Source: Nephromyces sp. MM_2019 (lineage: Eukaryota > Apicomplexa > Aconoidasida > Nephromycida). Taken from it: 12,358 nt of DNA. Shown here in pieces: positions 9,661 through 12,358 of the stretch. The stretch spans positions 1-12,358 of the forward strand of contig JADHZB010000020.1 in NCBI GenBank assembly GCA_015657535.1, given 5' to 3'. A program made the position numbers and the translations under genes. Each line of letters starts with the position of its first letter. Position 1 is the stretch's first letter. Under the pieces are notes generated by a model. That model was given only the letters and a program-made list of their open reading frames with translations, had not been told where the DNA came from and did not search any database.

Positions 9661-9859
9661 TTTTCTATAATATGAAAAACCCCCATAACAAACGTATGTA
9701 CACTACAGTATTATTTATTTATTATTTATATATAATTTTTATATACCCTCTACTCCTTCCCCTTTAACGCGTACGCCTCTTCCCCTTTAATTTAACCTCT
9801 CCCTTCCGCTTATATTAATTACTCCCCTTTATATATTAATCTTCCTCCTCATAATCCCA
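9661..9859 (+). promoter_or_regulatory. C-rich, pyrimidine-dominated proximal promoter/5' UTR of the peroxiredoxin gene
   Basis: The last 120 bases before the ATG are almost pure pyrimidine with AT-rich breaks, unlike any other flank here. The motif CTTCCCCTTTAA occurs at 9756-9767 and 9779-9790, 23 bases apart, and TCCCCTTTA recurs at 9823-9831; related CCTCTCCC and CCTCTAC blocks lie between. A CG-containing palindrome ACGCGT sits at 9767-9772 between the first two copies. Repetition and closeness to the start codon suggest factor binding sites or an initiator region. The regulatory role is inference. Confidence 0.5.
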
Positions 9860-10848
9860 ATGTCTTCATCATATACCTCCGAGGTATTTGTCTCTAAGGA
9901 GGCCCCCAATTTTGAATGTGAGGCATTTATGCCCAATGGAGAGTTTGAGACAGTGAAATTATCAGATTACAAGGATAAGAAGTGGGTATTACTCTTCTTT
10001 TACCCTTTTAACTTCACCTTTGTCTGCCCTTCTGAAATCATTGCCTTCTCAGACAGTATGGAGGAATTTGAAAAAAGGGGAGTACAAATTTTGGGGTGTT
10101 CTGTGGACTCCAAATTTGCACACAGAACTTGGACACGTCTCCCTACCTCTGAAGGAGGTATTGGTCAAATCAAATACCCTCTATTGGCAGATGTTAATAA
10201 AACAATTGCCAAACAATTTGGTGTCTTACACACTGATGGTATGGCCCTCAGAGGTACATTTATCATCGATAAGAATGGAGTTGTCCAAACCAGTTCTATC
10301 AATAATGCACCTATTGGGAGATCGGTATGTCTTAATATATATGTCTGTGCGTGTAATGCATGTGTGAATGCATGTCATGTGTGTGTGTGTGTGTGTGTGT
10401 GTCATGTATGGATGTATGTTATAAGTGTGTGTTTATGTTTCATTTATATGTGTATGTATTTCATTTATATGTGTATGTATTTCATTTATATGTTTGTATG
10501 TTATTTATAACAAGTATCTGTGTAAGTAGATATGGATATATATTTTTGTTTTATAGAAATGTGTGTATATAGGTACAGATATATTGTGTATATGTCACAT
10601 GAATGTATTACATTTATTTATATATACATATATATATATATTTATGTGTGTGTATATATATATAGGTTGATGAAACATTAAGAATTGTTGATGCTTGTCA
10701 ACACTTTGAAAAATATGGTGAAGTGTGTCCAATGAATTGGCGTAAAGGTAAACGTGCAATGAACCCTACACCTGAAGGTGTAGCCAGTTATTTGTTAAAT
10801 AAAAAAGTAACTTCGGAAAATGGTACAGAAAATACAGTTCAAAATTAA
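9860..10848 (+). CDS. Typical 2-Cys peroxiredoxin (thioredoxin peroxidase), 2 exons, 215 aa
   Basis: Exon 1 is 9860-10324 and exon 2 is 10666-10848 (TAA); the 341-base intron has a GTATGT donor, a TATATAG acceptor and phase 0. The enzyme reduces H2O2 and organic peroxides and is normally recycled by thioredoxin. The peroxidatic centre is [11 protein letters not shown] with Cys56, Pro49 and Thr53 in the PxxxTxxC motif, and catalytic Arg131 in ALRG. The resolving centre is [11 protein letters not shown] with Cys176, so this is the obligate dimer Prx1/AhpC class. Family members have about 195-200 residues; the extra length is mostly a polar C-terminal tail (about 203-215). There is no N-terminal leader, so a cytosolic location is likely. 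GGIG at 99-102 matches the GGLG element of hyperoxidation-sensitive enzymes, while the partner YF motif reads Y197-L198. Resemblance to apicomplexan cytosolic enzymes is strong by eye. The next feature downstream is a set of three hairpins. Confidence 0.96.
10380..10500. repeat. TG run and three 21-bp tandem repeats in the peroxiredoxin intron
   Basis: A TG run occupies about 10380-10402. The 21-bp unit TTTCATTTATATGTGTATGT(A) then occurs at 10438-10458, 10459-10479 and 10480-10500, the last copy with two changes. Both lie in the intron 10325-10665. The intron stays open in the exon 1 frame up to a stop at 10508-10510, so a retained intron would give a truncated product lacking the resolving cysteine. 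Confidence 0.92.
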
Positions 10849-10968
10849 TTTACGTGTGTATATACACACACGTAAATTAATTACTGTTAATCAATTCAAG
10901 TGTATATACACTCACACACACTTGAATATTTGTTAATCAATTCATGTGTATATTTATACACATGGATT
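10843..10968 (+). other. Three consecutive hairpins at the peroxiredoxin stop codon and 3' UTR
   Basis: Hairpin 1 has perfect 17-bp arms at 10843-10859 and 10866-10882 with a 6-base loop; the last codon and the TAA stop (10846-10848) lie inside its left arm. Hairpin 2 has 10-bp arms at 10894-10903 and 10918-10927. Hairpin 3 has 13-bp arms at 10939-10951 and 10956-10968 with one G-U pair and a 4-base loop. Hairpins 2 and 3 share the leader TGTTAATCAATTCA at 10885-10898 and 10931-10944, so they look like diverged copies. In each, a TG-rich arm faces a CA-rich arm. A role in 3' end formation, mRNA stability or translation is possible but not shown. Confidence 0.75.
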
Positions 10969-11761
10969 ATATGTTATGAATACATATGAAATATATAAAT
11001 GTTTTTAGGTGTACACACTTACACAATTTTTTACCGAAATATATTAACCTTTTGATATTCTATTTGTATATAAAATTTATATATAATTATAGATATATAT
11101 ATATAAATATATATAAATATTGATTCTAGTATTTTAAAATAAAGAGCTTTTTATTATTTAATTTCATTTTTTAAAAAAAATAGACGTTCATATAGAGTTT
11201 TTGATTATATATATGAATAAATTTTTTTTATACACACAAACACATATATATATTAATACACACATACGTATTAATTTTTAATTTTTGAGAATTTTCAAAT
11301 TGTTGTTGTTAATTTTTTTTTGAATTTTTTATCTTTTGAAAAATTTTTATCTATAAAAAATTTTGACTATAATTATTTAGATTACACAAACTATTGTTAT
11401 GAGCTTGAATAACATATACATATATATATATATATATATATACTGTAAGCATACACAATTAAAACTATATACACCTAAATAAATATATATAAATATATAT
11501 CTTTATAAATGGTTTAATCAATATTTTTAATTAAAGGTAATCAAGAGTTTTATTGTATGTGTATATTATATATAAGTTGTCAAATAAATGGTGTGTATAT
11601 ATATATTGAGGAAAATAATAAAATGTATGTATGTTGTCGATGTGTGTGTGTAATTATTTCCATTTTAACATTATTAAAGTTCAATTTAGTAATAAATGAG
11701 AATAATAAATGAGAAATTTGCTAAGCAATTTAAAAGTGTGTATATTTAACTTTTTGTATTA
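10969..11761. other. AT-rich spacer, no gene seen
   Basis: This stretch separates the peroxiredoxin gene from the convergent putative gene on the minus strand. It has TA tracts, T-rich runs around 11160-11350, and an AATAAA at 11138-11143 that could act in 3' processing. No frame with protein character was found on either strand. Confidence 0.6.
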
Positions 11762-12263
11762 TTAGCCGTTATAATTCAAGTTTGTTTTATAGACACCTAA
11801 TAGTATATATATGTACACACACAATAGGATAAAATTACATTTATATATATACACACATACTATAAATATATATATATATATATTATGAAGAGGTTCACAC
11901 ACATGTATATATTGTGGGTAATCAACACACATATATCTATTTTACATAATAAACACACACACATATGTTTTGAGTATCAATAATAAACATAGAGATACAT
12001 TGTAAGTAACAGTATACACACACATTGATATATATATATTATCTAATTTTGTTTGTTTAAGATACTTACTCAAAATTCGAAACTCATTTTTGCAAACATA
12101 GCCCAAGGAAATTTTAATCTTAAACTCTGTATATACACACATAATTCAAAAATAATATACTGTGTATATTTAATAATATGCACACACGTTTCAATACATT
12201 TAATATATACACATACTTAACATAGAATTTTCAACATATCTAATCATCCTTATGACCACTCCT

Positions 12264-12264
<1 letters not shown>
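11762..12264 (-). CDS. Putative 3'-terminal exons of an unrecognised gene (partial)
   Basis: Reading the minus strand: exon A, 12264 to 12217 (left-truncated by the poly-C run), ends at a GTATGT donor; exon B, 12126 to 12070, is bounded by TATATACAG and GTAAGTATC; exon C, 11796 to 11762, follows TACTATTAG and ends in TAA. Exon A has one open frame (VVIRMIRYVENSML, phase 1). Exon B is open in the matching phase (FKIKISLGYVCKNEFRIL), and exon C closes in phase (VYKTNLNYNG). Agreement of phases and strong splice sites around B support a gene; exon C is the weakest part because several AG sites compete. The sense-strand introns are TG-rich, as in the other genes. I do not recognise the protein family. 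Confidence 0.35.

Positions 12265-12358
<94 letters not shown>
12265..12358. repeat. Homopolymer run of 94 C at the right edge
   Basis: From 12265 to the end every base is C. Nothing else in this AT-rich window resembles it, and it starts abruptly in the middle of exon A of the putative minus-strand gene. A sequencing, tailing or assembly artefact at a contig end is the simplest reading; a telomere is unlikely because there is no repeat unit. Confidence 0.95.

Noticed and set aside
10020..10367. 115-codon frame overlapping peroxiredoxin exon 1
   Set aside because: It is in another frame of a clearly conserved coding exon and has no family similarity.

Overview
The window looks like nuclear DNA from an AT-rich, intron-bearing unicellular eukaryote. 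Exons are short and joined by GT-AG introns of about 90-390 bases, and non-coding DNA is full of TA, CA and TG simple repeats. The three complete genes all stop with TAA. The peroxiredoxin has the look of an apicomplexan cytosolic 2-Cys enzyme, and the FKBP-like protein starts with a signal-peptide-like segment followed by a Lys/Asn/Thr-rich stretch that resembles a bipartite plastid leader. An apicomplexan, perhaps a piroplasmid relative, is my best guess, but it is an inference from recalled family resemblance, not from a search.

Layout, left to right. (1) 1-264, minus strand: first coding exon of a histone-binding WD40 protein of the RBBP4/MSI1 (CAF-1 p48) family; the rest lies beyond the left edge. 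(2) 265-3348: about 3.1 kb between this gene and a divergent gene, with a G/T-rich minisatellite, a 27-bp tandem array and TA/TG tracts. (3) 3349-5133, plus strand: five-exon gene for a 280-residue coiled-coil plus PUB-domain protein, a probable CDC48/p97 adaptor. (4) 5134-6832: CA/TA-rich spacer. (5) 6833-8719, plus strand: five-exon gene for a 193-residue FKBP-like protein with an N-terminal hydrophobic leader and a degenerate active site. (6) 8720-9859: spacer with a CA minisatellite and a C-rich proximal promoter carrying a repeated motif. (7) 9860-10848, plus strand: two-exon typical 2-Cys peroxiredoxin, complete, followed by three hairpins in a row. (8) 10969-11761: AT-rich spacer with no gene seen. 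(9) 11762-12264, minus strand: three phase-compatible putative 3'-terminal exons of an unrecognised gene, converging on the peroxiredoxin gene. (10) 12265-12358: a pure run of 94 C, probably technical.

The genes do not form an obvious pathway; they are separate housekeeping functions (chromatin assembly, CDC48/ubiquitin biology, secretory or plastid protein folding, peroxide detoxification). No novel defence system, mobile element, CRISPR array, tRNA or rRNA was seen. The most interesting signals are architectural: a switch from CA-rich 5' flank to TG-rich first intron around the first exon of three genes, complementary TG and CA introns around an in-frame FKBP exon, a hairpin trio starting inside the peroxiredoxin stop region, and the predicted loss of the FKBP catalytic pocket. 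Exon boundaries were set by hand from open frames, GT/AG sites, phase and family alignment.
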